A DNA stretch of 64,000 bases, from assembly GCA_965200765.1 (NCBI GenBank), contig OZ241380.1:1426001-1490000 (forward strand). The letters run 5' to 3'. Under the pieces are notes generated by a model. It worked only from the letters and a program-made list of their open reading frames with translations, ran no database searches and was not told the origin of the DNA. Each line of letters begins with the position of its first letter. Position 1 is the first letter of the stretch. This stretch comes from G965200765 sp965200765. GTDB taxonomy: Bacteria; Pseudomonadota; Gammaproteobacteria; Arenicellales; JAJDZL01. Positions 1 to 7,069 of the stretch are shown one piece after another. A program made the position numbers and the translations under genes.

Positions 1-717
1 TGACTGCTCCTTGATGGTACCCTTGTACTCAGCAATATCATCCATTCCGAACCATGCGAGCAAGCAGGAGACAATCAAAAAAGGAACAAATATATATCCA
101 GCATTCTGCAACCAGATTTCACCGCCATCAACTACGGGTTGCGGTTTGCCGCCAAGGAACCCGAACACACCTGCCGTGATGACAATCGGCAAAATATAGA
201 GCGTGAAGGCTACACCTACATTGCCAAGCCCGCCGTTTACGGCCAGTGCATTGCCTTTCGACCGACGCGGGAAAAAGTATGAAATGTTTGCCATTGATGA
301 CGAAAAGTTACCGCCACCAAGTCCGCAAAGAAGAGCGAGAATAGCAAATACTCCGAATGAAGTGTCCGGATTTTGCACCGCTATTCCGATACCCACCGCA
401 GGAAGCAACAGTAATGCGGTTGACAACGTTGTCCACAATCGCCCGCCAAAAATCGGAATTACGAAACTGAACAGAAATCGGAATGTTGCACCCGACAGTC
501 CCGGCAATGCGGCTAGCCAGAACAACTGCGCCGTTGTGTATTCGAAGCCGATTCGCGGCAGTTCCACAACGACGACGGCCCAGATGACCCATATCGCAAA
601 TGCAAGGAACAATGCAAGCACAGAACACCACAAGTTGCGCCGGGCAACTCGACCGCCCTGTTCGGACCAAAACTGTTCGTCGTCAGGTCGCCAATCAGTA
701 AGAACTCTACCACTCAT
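1..717 (-). CDS. narK: NarK-type nitrate/nitrite MFS transporter (5' part, runs off left edge)
   Basis: Inner-membrane major facilitator transporter for nitrate uptake or nitrate/nitrite exchange. The frame is open from the ATG at 717 to the window edge (239 codons), so only the N-terminal half is present. It begins MSGRVLTDWRPDD, the usual NarK start, and contains SGATFRFLFSF, which carries the conserved substrate-binding Arg of helix 2. It also has the nitrate signature GLGGGNFSSSMANISYFFP, near residues 131-149. Several hydrophobic helices alternate with short loops. In the NarK family this gene usually sits with nitrate reductase or denitrification genes; any such partner would lie off the left edge. 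A candidate promoter with a dyad lies just upstream (736-783). The identity is read directly from family motifs; whether it imports nitrate or exchanges nitrite cannot be decided here. Confidence 0.92.
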   Translation of the reverse strand, partial: MSGRVLTDWRPDDEQFWSEQGGRVARRNLWCSVLALFLAFAIWVIWAVVVVELPRIGFEYTTAQLFWLAALPGLSGATFRFLFSFVIPIFGGRLWTTLSTALLLLPAVGIGIAVQNPDTSFGVFAILALLCGLGGGNFSSSMANISYFFPRRSKGNALAVNGGLGNVGVAFTLYILPIVITAGVFGFLGGKPQPVVDGGEIWLQNAGYIFVPFLIVSCLLAWFGMDDIAEYKGTIKEQS

Positions 718-735
718 TTTGACTCATATCTCCGT

Positions 736-783
736 AATGTATGAATGAACTTGATAAATTGTCAATACACTAACTCTTGACAA
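736..783 (-). promoter_or_regulatory. Candidate narK promoter with 7-bp dyad
   Basis: On the minus strand a TTGACA box (complement at 760-765) is followed after 18 bp by TACATT (736-741), then by a GGAG-containing leader before the narK ATG. The -35 box sits inside a perfect inverted repeat TTGTCAA / TTGACAA (777-783 and 759-765, 11-nt spacer). The nearby 751-765 stretch resembles an FNR/DNR-type site (TTGAT...GTCAA), but its half-sites are 5 nt apart instead of 4, so FNR-type control is only a suggestion. The rest of the 300-bp gap up to the recombinase gene shows no gene. Confidence 0.4.
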
Positions 784-1019
784 CAGGCCAGCTACGGGAA
801 CAATTTTTGCAAATTGAACCCCTCAAATGATGAGTCCTCGTCCTTAATCAGTAAAGGCCTTGGCAGAGAGTATATCTTATTTCCACCTGCGTTCTTGCGA
901 GCATTGGCTTAGCAGAGTTTCCAGCTATAAGAAATTGAGGGGCGAAATTGTTGATTTCCCGGGGTCGGCTGTGGCCCCGAACCGTTATCAATAACCGTCT
1001 AAACCGTCAGGAGAGAGCA

Positions 1020-1898
1020 ATGAATACCATTGAATCCTTTGCGAAGCATCTTCAAAGAGAGCAACGCAAATCACCCAACACAGTATCAACCTATCGCCGT
1101 AGCATCGAGGTTCTCAAAGACTATTGCGAGCGCCGGCGGGTTGTGGATTGGTATGCCGTTGACCCGCATGACTTCGTAGACGACCGGTTGCGTGCCGGAC
1201 TGTCGGCGAGCTCGATCAACAATTCATTGTGCGCAATCCGTGCATTCTATCGGTATTTGATTGCCCAGCGATGCGTTGATGCCAACCCCTTTGAAAAGGT
1301 TGTTGTTCCTGAAACCCGCAAGCAGATTTCTCCGGATATGCTGCTGGACATGGAACAGGTCAAGTCGCTGCTTGAAGTGAAAGGCGAGGATGTGTATGCC
1401 GTGCGCGACAAGGCGATACTCCAGCTTTTCTATTCCAGTGGCATTCGGCTTCAGGAACTCATCGACCTGGACATCGATGACGTTGAGCTTGACAGCGAAG
1501 CGCCTTTTGTGCATATCCGGATTGGCAAGGGTCGCAAAGAGCGGTTTTGTGATATCGGTCAGAATGCGGTGACTGCCATTCAGTCTTGGCTTGCCGTTCG
1601 TCGTCAGCTCGCCGTTGTCTGCGAAGACGCATTGTTCGTTTCACGGGTCGGCATTCGTCCAGCTGCAAGCTCAATCAGGTCGATGGTGAAGAAGAGAGGC
1701 GAAGAGAGCATCGGCGTTCATGTACATCCGCACATGCTCAGGCGGGCGTATGCTACACACTTCATTGCAGGCGGGGGCGGTGCGTTCGCTTTGCGAGACT
1801 TCATGGGTCATTCTTTCATTGCCACCACTGAGCGATATGTGGCGATGGACAACGCCGCACGTTCGGGTATCTACCACAAAGCCTTTTCTCAGGGTTGA
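1020..1898 (+). CDS. XerC-like tyrosine recombinase
   Basis: Site-specific recombinase of the phage-integrase/Xer family, 292 residues, close to XerC in size and layout. An N-terminal SAM-like DNA-binding domain (about 1-95) is followed by the catalytic domain. All catalytic positions are visible: R143 (SGIRLQEL), K170 (GKGRKER), H238 and R241 (HPHMLRR), H264 (FMGHS) and the nucleophile Y273 (TERYVAMD). The ATG at 1020 is chosen over an in-frame upstream TTG at 948 because AGGAGAGAG lies just before it. It could be a divergent XerC or the recombinase of a small mobile unit; the four unrecognised small genes that follow favour the second, but no attachment site or dif-like sequence was found. 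It is not in the context usual for the chromosomal xerC (dapF/yigA). Confidence 0.88.
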   Translation: MNTIESFAKHLQREQRKSPNTVSTYRRSIEVLKDYCERRRVVDWYAVDPHDFVDDRLRAGLSASSINNSLCAIRAFYRYLIAQRCVDANPFEKVVVPETRKQISPDMLLDMEQVKSLLEVKGEDVYAVRDKAILQLFYSSGIRLQELIDLDIDDVELDSEAPFVHIRIGKGRKERFCDIGQNAVTAIQSWLAVRRQLAVVCEDALFVSRVGIRPAASSIRSMVKKRGEESIGVHVHPHMLRRAYATHFIAGGGGAFALRDFMGHSFIATTERYVAMDNAARSGIYHKAFSQG

Positions 1899-2099
1899 GT
1901 GCAACTGAAACGAAGCTGCGCTCGGCAATGTAGCATTATGGGAGGCAAGGTGCATATAGGCAAGTGGTTTTGTGGTGAAAACTGCAACTATGGCAGGAAA
2001 TTCGGCATTTTCTTCACTACTGAGCATTCACGCGCAATCAAAATCAGTCATCGACCACCCTCGTAAAAATGAACAAGACAATACTATTCAAATTGCGAC

Positions 2100-2405
2100 A
2101 TGAACATACCGCTAATGAATGAAACAGAAAAAAAGAAAGATGCCACAACCGAAGCACTGAACGACCTTGGTGCATTCATAGACGATTGGCGAAGTGATTT
2201 AGGCTTGGTTTCTGAACAACCGAAGGCAAGTGAAACCAAGAAATTCCATGCTCGCTACACTGCCAAGAAAGAATTGCTTGAGATACAGGACTATTTCAAA
2301 CGCCTTTCAGGCAAGAAATTGACTGCCGGCGAGATTATCGATCACGCCTTGGAACAACTTGCCAATGACATAGGCGCTCATTACGCACTGGACGAAGAGG
2401 ATTAG
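2100..2405 (+). CDS. Small hypothetical protein, possible helix-rich DNA-binding type
   Basis: 101-residue charged protein that I do not recognise. The N-terminal half (to about residue 45) is acidic and looks disordered. The C-terminal half, around LTAGEIIDHALEQLAND, is predicted helical and faintly recalls the helical part of ribbon-helix-helix regulators of mobile elements, but no clear RHH strand is visible, so this is only a hint. It is the first of four co-oriented small genes downstream of the recombinase and lies 4 nt before the next one, which suggests co-transcription. The start codon follows an AT-rich leader without a strong ribosome binding site. Confidence 0.55.
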   Translation: MNIPLMNETEKKKDATTEALNDLGAFIDDWRSDLGLVSEQPKASETKKFHARYTAKKELLEIQDYFKRLSGKKLTAGEIIDHALEQLANDIGAHYALDEED

Positions 2406-2409
2406 CGTA

Positions 2410-2628
2410 ATGAAAGCCTTATCAGACAACCACGAATACCTGTATGAGCATAGGGGTTATTACATCTACTCAAGATATGCCTGGAAACAGTTGCAAGACT
2501 GGCCGGGTTATTACGCAACCGAATTCGTCATTGTCAATCCTGACGGCACCAAGCCTTACGAGTTAATCAAGGTCGTGCATCAAACTCTTGAACAATGCCA
2601 ATCCGTCATTGACAGATATGGCCGCTAA
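2410..2628 (+). CDS. Small hypothetical protein, aromatic-rich
   Basis: 72-residue protein of unknown function. It is unusually rich in Tyr and Trp (HRGYYIYSRYAWKQLQDWPGYYATEF) with a predicted beta-type N-terminal half and a helical tail (QTLEQCQSVIDRYGR). No signal peptide or membrane segment. It begins 4 nt after the stop of the preceding gene with AGAGGA upstream of its ATG, so the two are probably translated from one message. I know of no family to assign it to; it belongs to the accessory patch behind the XerC-like recombinase. Confidence 0.5.
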   Translation: MKALSDNHEYLYEHRGYYIYSRYAWKQLQDWPGYYATEFVIVNPDGTKPYELIKVVHQTLEQCQSVIDRYGR

Positions 2629-2682
2629 CGAGTCCAGTATCTTAATTTCACATTTAGGAGACTAAACAGAGGAAATCAAATA

Positions 2683-3261
2683 ATGGTGGTGAAACAGAAA
2701 CTGAACCAACTGAACGATAACGAAGCACGGCAGAAACTGCTAGACTTTGCACACGCCTACCGCAGCGACGACTTCGAACGCATCGATGCGCCAACCAACG
2801 AGGAATGGAACTGCCTGATTGCCGAACGCCTGAACATCGACGCGGCATTCGTGGAACTTGAATGGGTCGATATGGTGTGCGACAACTGGATCGAATACGA
2901 TCTGCTGGAGGAATACTGCGATGCACTGAAAACCCGATGGAACGAATCGATTTACTTTCCACTGCTGGTTAGCGACTCGGTGAAGCGCAACACCCCGTTT
3001 TTCATTGAAGCCATAGAGGACTTGCTAGACTTCAGCGCCGAATGGTTGCACCGAAAGAAAGCCGATCAATTCTTGGGTGAATACACTTTGGACATGCACG
3101 CCGCAAATTGCATCGAAGAACTGCTAGGCGATGACACCCCTACCGAAGATCTATGGGTCCGCGGACGATGCCACAAACTGTTCGATGAATTCAACGCATT
3201 TCGTGGACGCTCAATCACTGACCGCAGAAGTGCAACTAAACCAACAGGAGAAATCAAGTGA
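2683..3261 (+). CDS. Acidic hypothetical protein
   Basis: 192-residue soluble protein with no family that I recognise. It is strongly acidic: about 40 Asp/Glu against about 23 Lys/Arg, with acidic residues spread along the whole chain, and it contains several Trp and Cys. The ATG at 2683 is preceded by AGAGGAAA at a good distance. Its stop overlaps the GTG start of the next gene (GTGA), indicating translational coupling with the small zinc-ribbon protein. The negative charge would be compatible with a DNA-mimic or inhibitor role, as in some mobile-element proteins, but nothing else supports that. Confidence 0.6.
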   Translation: MVVKQKLNQLNDNEARQKLLDFAHAYRSDDFERIDAPTNEEWNCLIAERLNIDAAFVELEWVDMVCDNWIEYDLLEEYCDALKTRWNESIYFPLLVSDSVKRNTPFFIEAIEDLLDFSAEWLHRKKADQFLGEYTLDMHAANCIEELLGDDTPTEDLWVRGRCHKLFDEFNAFRGRSITDRRSATKPTGEIK

Positions 3262-3482
3262 AACAGAAAGAACACAAACTTGAATGCGCCGATTGCGGCG
3301 TGACCTATGCGACCCACAATAAAGATTACATTTTTTGTGATGAGTGCAATGCAAAGCCACCCTCGCAGGAAGAAGTAGATGAGATGATGGAACTGCTAGA
3401 CGAACTGAATGCGTCGCTTTCTGCACTGTCAAGCAACCTTGAATCCGGAAAGGCAAAGCTCAGTGCAAAGCACCACCCCTGA
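3258..3482 (+). CDS. Small zinc-ribbon protein
   Basis: 74-residue protein with a clear four-cysteine zinc-ribbon: C-x2-C near the start (ECADCGV) and C-x2-C about 14 residues later (FCDECNA). A charged, coiled-coil-like helix rich in Glu and Leu follows (EEVDEMMELLDELNASLSAL). It starts with GTG at 3258, overlapping the TGA of the acidic gene, with AGGAGA upstream; the coupling suggests that the two products work together. Such small ribbons often bind nucleic acid or a protein partner. The specific function is unknown. Confidence 0.6.
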   Translation: MKQKEHKLECADCGVTYATHNKDYIFCDECNAKPPSQEEVDEMMELLDELNASLSALSSNLESGKAKLSAKHHP

Positions 3483-3743
3483 ATTCAAGAAAGCGTTATC
3501 TGCTGTACTTGAATAAGTGGATTTTGGCGTGCGGGTATTCTGATATTTCCACAACAGATACAAACCCGCCTGAACGTCATGCAAGCATCGATCAAATCAC
3601 ACTGCCGATGATGCCTGAAAGCGCATAAAAGCGAGTCCAGCAAGCCACACAGAAAGACAGAACGGCTCTCGCTGACCGTGATCAACCTGTCCGCTGGCAG
3701 CTGAAAACCACCGCGAACGAGTCAATCACCGGTCAGCTGCATC

Positions 3744-5471
3744 CTATCTGCATTGAGGAATTTCAGGTTGATTGCAACCGCTACGAAAAGTTGCACTACC
3801 AGACTCATCGCCAGAAAAACACAGGCAACGGTCGTTGGTGCGGCCTGGATAGGGAAATCTGCGGCCTAAATGGGGAAATCGTCTGCATTTTGCCATTACC
3901 GACGTCCGGGCACTGGCTAGGGTATCGCCAGTACTAAAAAAACTCTCCCAGGTACAACAAGCATCCCCACAAGAACCCGGAGTAAAGCCCACAGTCGCAA
4001 ATGCAGCGCAACCCGTAAAGGTGGTTTTAATGCTGCAACGCAAAAGGCCTCTAGACCTGCAATCCGCAAGAGCAGCGTTGCGAGCTTCAGTTCTGCTTCG
4101 AAGGGGACGGGGGCTCCATTGATTAAAATAGGGTATGATTAAACCGCCTGGAACATCGAGGTGTGATTCATAGGTGCCTAAATAAACCGCGCCATACCTG
4201 ACTATGGGTCTCAATCGTGCAAAAATATCAACGGTATTGCAAACGTTAAATCCTCCACGCTGGAAGCCGCCTACTGGAGTAGTAGCCGGTCTATCTCCTA
4301 TTTGATCTAATCGGCAGATTGAACCAGTAGTACCACATCCACTACCTCCCAATCGACTGCATTCTGCCAGTGCATCCGATCTGGCTTCCTCCTCTGAATT
4401 GGCAGTACCGTATGCCTTAACTAAGGAATCGTCGCTTTGTGCAAGCGCAGCGCAGTTGCTAAAGTTAGCCAAGATGTAGCAGGGGTTAATATTACTCGCG
4501 CAACGTGAAAGAATCGGGGAACGAGCCTCTGAGAAGGTTTGAGCTTCGGCGCTATATGTTATCTCTAACCATCTATTAGCATATTCATCGCCGTCTTTGG
4601 CGTATGAGTCCGAGACTGATCTTGTAGTTCCAGGTTTTGGTGAGTATCCATAGATAATAAAGCCATACTTGAAATTACTATTGATGATGTTTGAATCGCC
4701 ATCAGCATCGCCTTCGCCATTTCCATCGCCATCAGCATCGCCTTCGCCATTTCCATCGCCATCAGCATCGCCTTCGCCATTTCCATCGCCATCAGCATCG
4801 CCTCCCGTCCTGACTCCTGTCCACGGGGTGACAGGTACTGCAGTCCAGTAGATCAATTCCACTCTGCAATTTTGCGCAAGCGGCAAGGCATTGCAAGCGG
4901 CAAGAGCATTGGTGTAGGCCTTTGCGGCGGTAGTTTCATTGCCATGGTAGCTCACGGTCCGCGTTACTACTGGTTCTTCGGCATTCATTGTGTATGAATA
5001 AACCGCACTATCATTCACTGTGTATGAATAAATCGCGCCATAACGAACATTGCTTCCGCTCGGCGCAGACGGTTGGCTTGGCGTTGCCGGTTGACTCGGT
5101 GTTTCCGGTTGACTCGGAGTGGATGGCTGGCTTGGCGCGGACGGCGAGGAGGCAGGCGGTGCAATCGCATAGGTGAATTCCACCCTGCAATCTTGCGCAT
5201 TCTCCAAGGCATTGCAAGCGGCAAGAGCACTGCTTTGCGCCGATGCTGCAGTACCTTCACTGCCATGGTAGTTCAAGAGCCACTGTTCGCCGTTATTCAC
5301 CCTGTATGAATAAACTGCGCCATGTCTGGCAGTGCTTTCGCTTGGCGCAGGTGCAACCTGCACTTGGCTTCCGCTTCTTGCTGGGGTGCCGCCGCCACCG
5401 CCGCAACCCGCCAACAATGCGGCTGATGCGAAGACAACTGCACTGATTTGAAAAAAGCGTCTATTGTTCAT
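3744..5471 (-). CDS. Repeat-rich surface lipoprotein with DUF4189-like modules
   Basis: 575-residue predicted outer-membrane lipoprotein. A signal peptide ends in the lipobox LLAG-C23, followed by a Gly run. Four modules resemble DUF4189 (a Tyr-Gly-Ala-x-Tyr start, then an Ala-rich helix with AxxACNA and paired Cys): about residues 49-104, 143-212, 267-387 and 424-550. Linkers are low-complexity: a TPSQP repeat (about 111-134) and a (GDADGDGNGE) repeat (224-260) that looks like an acidic, possibly calcium-binding spacer. It starts 14 nt after the stop of the inverse autotransporter gene and has a GGAGGAAT ribosome site, so it is the second gene of that operon and should share its phase-variable promoter. 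A partner or ligand-binding role for the adhesin is inference; the family has no firmly established function. Confidence 0.8.
   Translation of the reverse strand: MNNRRFFQISAVVFASAALLAGCGGGGGTPARSGSQVQVAPAPSESTARHGAVYSYRVNNGEQWLLNYHGSEGTAASAQSSALAACNALENAQDCRVEFTYAIAPPASSPSAPSQPSTPSQPETPSQPATPSQPSAPSGSNVRYGAIYSYTVNDSAVYSYTMNAEEPVVTRTVSYHGNETTAAKAYTNALAACNALPLAQNCRVELIYWTAVPVTPWTGVRTGGDADGDGNGEGDADGDGNGEGDADGDGNGEGDADGDSNIINSNFKYGFIIYGYSPKPGTTRSVSDSYAKDGDEYANRWLEITYSAEAQTFSEARSPILSRCASNINPCYILANFSNCAALAQSDDSLVKAYGTANSEEEARSDALAECSRLGGSGCGTTGSICRLDQIGDRPATTPVGGFQRGGFNVCNTVDIFARLRPIVRYGAVYLGTYESHLDVPGGLIIPYFNQWSPRPLRSRTEARNAALADCRSRGLLRCSIKTTFTGCAAFATVGFTPGSCGDACCTWESFFSTGDTLASARTSVMAKCRRFPHLGRRFPYPGRTNDRCLCFSGDESGSATFRSGCNQPEIPQCR
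4698..4804. repeat. In-frame 30-bp tandem repeat
   Basis: Three perfect 30-bp units (4698-4727, 4728-4757, 4758-4787) plus a partial fourth that ends near 4804. Each unit encodes GDADGDGNGE on the minus strand, inside the lipoprotein gene. Because the unit is a multiple of three, gain or loss of copies changes protein length without breaking the frame. Confidence 0.95.
4982..5041. repeat. 30-bp tandem duplication in the lipoprotein gene
   Basis: Two adjacent, slightly diverged 30-bp copies (4982-5011 and 5012-5041) that encode the duplicated YSYT(V/M)N segment at the start of the second DUF4189-like module. The change is in frame and points to a recent internal duplication. Confidence 0.85.
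5070..5123. repeat. Degenerate 18-bp repeat encoding (x)TPSQP linker
   Basis: Three related 18-bp units encode STPSQP, ETPSQP and ATPSQP (residues 117-134 of the lipoprotein), with further degenerate SAPSQP-type copies on both sides. They form a Pro-rich spacer between the first and second modules. Confidence 0.8.
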
Positions 5472-5485
5472 GTCGATTCCTCCGT

Positions 5486-7003
5486 TCAGCTGCTGCTTTC
5501 GCCAGCCGGATATACCTTGGCTGACAATGTGCGGTTGCGGGTCATGTCAGGATTGAGCAGGAGCCGGATTGAGAACTCCGCCCGGCTTGCTCCGGCCGGC
5601 ACAATCACCTCGACCGGTTCGTTGACATAATCTCTCCCCGGCACAACCGGATTGTCTCCGTCGCCGGGCATCAGGCGAACCATCAGTCTTGCGTCCTGCG
5701 AGACCGTCGATGCCAGTGAAACTTCCATCCGCACCTTCTCGCCGCTCACTACCACATCCTGCAGGAATCGCACTGTTGCGCCTTCGGCGATTCCCCAGAT
5801 CGATGCACGTTCAACATATTCAATTCTGTCCACGTTGCTGATCGGCCGCCAGGCATCGCTTGCCGATGGCGCGGTGCCGCCGGCGAACCTGCCCAGTCCG
5901 TTCCACGTCGGCTGCTTCTGCGCACCCCCGCCAAGCGGTCGATAGAAAGTCATTGAATAGGCGATTGAATCATCCGTGCCGAACGAGTTGTAGGAAACCC
6001 CGAAGTCGAGCCATGTGTGCGGCTTGAACCGCAACCCGATACGCCCGCCGGTCTTCCATCTTTCAGAGCTGGGCCACCTGCGGTTCTCCCATCGTCCTAC
6101 CGCAGTGTCAAGCTTGACGGCGGTGGTCAAGTCCATCCTGAAGCCAAGCTCCATTCCTTCCCTGGGTCGCTCCTGATGTTCCGGTCGACCCTGCCGCCAT
6201 CCGGTCATTGGCTGAAAGTAGGTGAAGGAGCCGACTCCGAACTTGCCCCTGTAATCCATGCCCGCAACCATGCGCTTGTGTCCTCGCTCAAGGTTCTGCT
6301 GTATGAATGCCGATACCCCGAATATGCCGGACTCCAGACGTTCTGAAACAGCGAATCGACGCACCACGCCGAACCGCAAGTCATTACGCCGAAGCGAGTG
6401 ACCATCCTTCCAGGTTGTGACTCCCTGCTGCAGAAACAGCGCATTCGGCTTCTGCGTCGACAGCATCGATGATCCGCCGAAGCCTGAAAATGACAGCGGC
6501 ACAACGACGTCCAGATCTCCCCTCAAATCGCCGTCGGTCGGGGAATAGTTGAGATGGTTGATGATCTTGAAATTCTGATGTATGCCTTCCTGCGCGGCTT
6601 CATTGACCAGCACCGTCGCAGTGTCAATCACCTTGTTGACTACGCTCCCCGCCAAGCAACGCGAACTTGCCGAAGCCAGATCGCCTATCGAGTCCCCGCG
6701 GCTCGAGCGAATGCAGGCCGCTACCGCAGTTTCAGACATGAGTGCCTCGAGATCGCCGCTTGCTGATAGGGTTTGCGCCGACACCGACGCAGATGCGAAT
6801 ATGGACAGGCAGCAGGCAAGGCCGATTCCCTTCTTTTTCGTGGGACCGGATATTGCCAAGGCCTGCTTAAAGCGCCAGACGCAGGTGTTTTTCTTTCTTC
6901 CATTGGCAACCGCGTGGAAACACGTCGTTGCCATGCTTGCGATACAGAGCAACGCATGCACCAGGTTGAATGGCCCATTGTCGCGTTTAAGAAAGTCAGT
7001 CAT
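5486..7003 (-). CDS. Inverse autotransporter (intimin/invasin-type) adhesin, short passenger
   Basis: 505-residue outer-membrane protein. A long N-terminal extension with a basic stretch precedes the signal sequence, whose likely cleavage site is SVSA-Q77. Residues about 165-360 match the inverse autotransporter beta-barrel: ALFLQQGVTTW, then LERGHKRMVAGMDYRG, then FQPMTGWR, then ERPREGMELGF. These correspond to the intimin barrel pattern RGHxR...G...GW...ER...G. After the barrel a single beta-rich domain (about 405-500) resembles Calx-beta. No LysM domain or long Ig-like array is present, so the displayed passenger is very short compared with intimin (over 900 residues). It heads a two-gene operon with the downstream lipoprotein. 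Its start has AGAGGA upstream, and its promoter region contains a poly-G tract (coding strand). An adhesion role is inferred from the family. Confidence 0.85.
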   Translation of the reverse strand: MTDFLKRDNGPFNLVHALLCIASMATTCFHAVANGRKKNTCVWRFKQALAISGPTKKKGIGLACCLSIFASASVSAQTLSASGDLEALMSETAVAACIRSSRGDSIGDLASASSRCLAGSVVNKVIDTATVLVNEAAQEGIHQNFKIINHLNYSPTDGDLRGDLDVVVPLSFSGFGGSSMLSTQKPNALFLQQGVTTWKDGHSLRRNDLRFGVVRRFAVSERLESGIFGVSAFIQQNLERGHKRMVAGMDYRGKFGVGSFTYFQPMTGWRQGRPEHQERPREGMELGFRMDLTTAVKLDTAVGRWENRRWPSSERWKTGGRIGLRFKPHTWLDFGVSYNSFGTDDSIAYSMTFYRPLGGGAQKQPTWNGLGRFAGGTAPSASDAWRPISNVDRIEYVERASIWGIAEGATVRFLQDVVVSGEKVRMEVSLASTVSQDARLMVRLMPGDGDNPVVPGRDYVNEPVEVIVPAGASRAEFSIRLLLNPDMTRNRTLSAKVYPAGESSS

Positions 7004-7041
7004 TTGCTATAGTCCTCTCTATTTCATTTCTGGTAGTTTTG

Positions 7042-7069
7042 CTTGTATCACCCCCCCCCCCCATGTCAA
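7042..7069 (-). promoter_or_regulatory. Putative phase-variable promoter of the adhesin operon
   Basis: On the minus strand a perfect -35 box TTGACA (complement at 7064-7069) is followed after 16 bp by TACAAG (7042-7047, four of six matches to the -10 consensus). The 16-bp spacer is T, twelve G and TGA, so the homopolymer is the spacer. A-rich DNA upstream of the -35 (about 7070-7090) could act as an UP element. The predicted transcription start near 7035 gives a leader of about 30 nt to the ATG at 7003. Changes in G number would change the spacer length (17 bp being optimal) and so the promoter strength, as known for Neisseria porA and opc. Confidence 0.7.
7051..7062. repeat. Homopolymeric C(12)/G(12) tract
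   Basis: Twelve consecutive C on the plus strand. It is the only homopolymer of this length noticed in the window. Tracts of this kind are prone to slipped-strand mispairing, so the length shown may be one of several in the population. Confidence 0.95.

Noticed and set aside
203..748. Plus-strand 181-codon frame at the left edge
   Set aside because: It is the antisense shadow of narK, whose minus-strand translation is a clear NarK match running off the window edge.
751..765. FNR box in front of narK
   Set aside because: Half-sites are separated by 5 nt, not 4, so it was kept only as a hint inside the promoter entry.
1899..2099. dif-like or att site beside the XerC-like recombinase
   Set aside because: No 28-bp dif-like sequence or matching direct repeats could be seen by eye.
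4698..4804. Possible CRISPR-like array (30-bp repeats)
   Set aside because: Repeats are directly adjacent without spacers and encode a protein repeat in frame.
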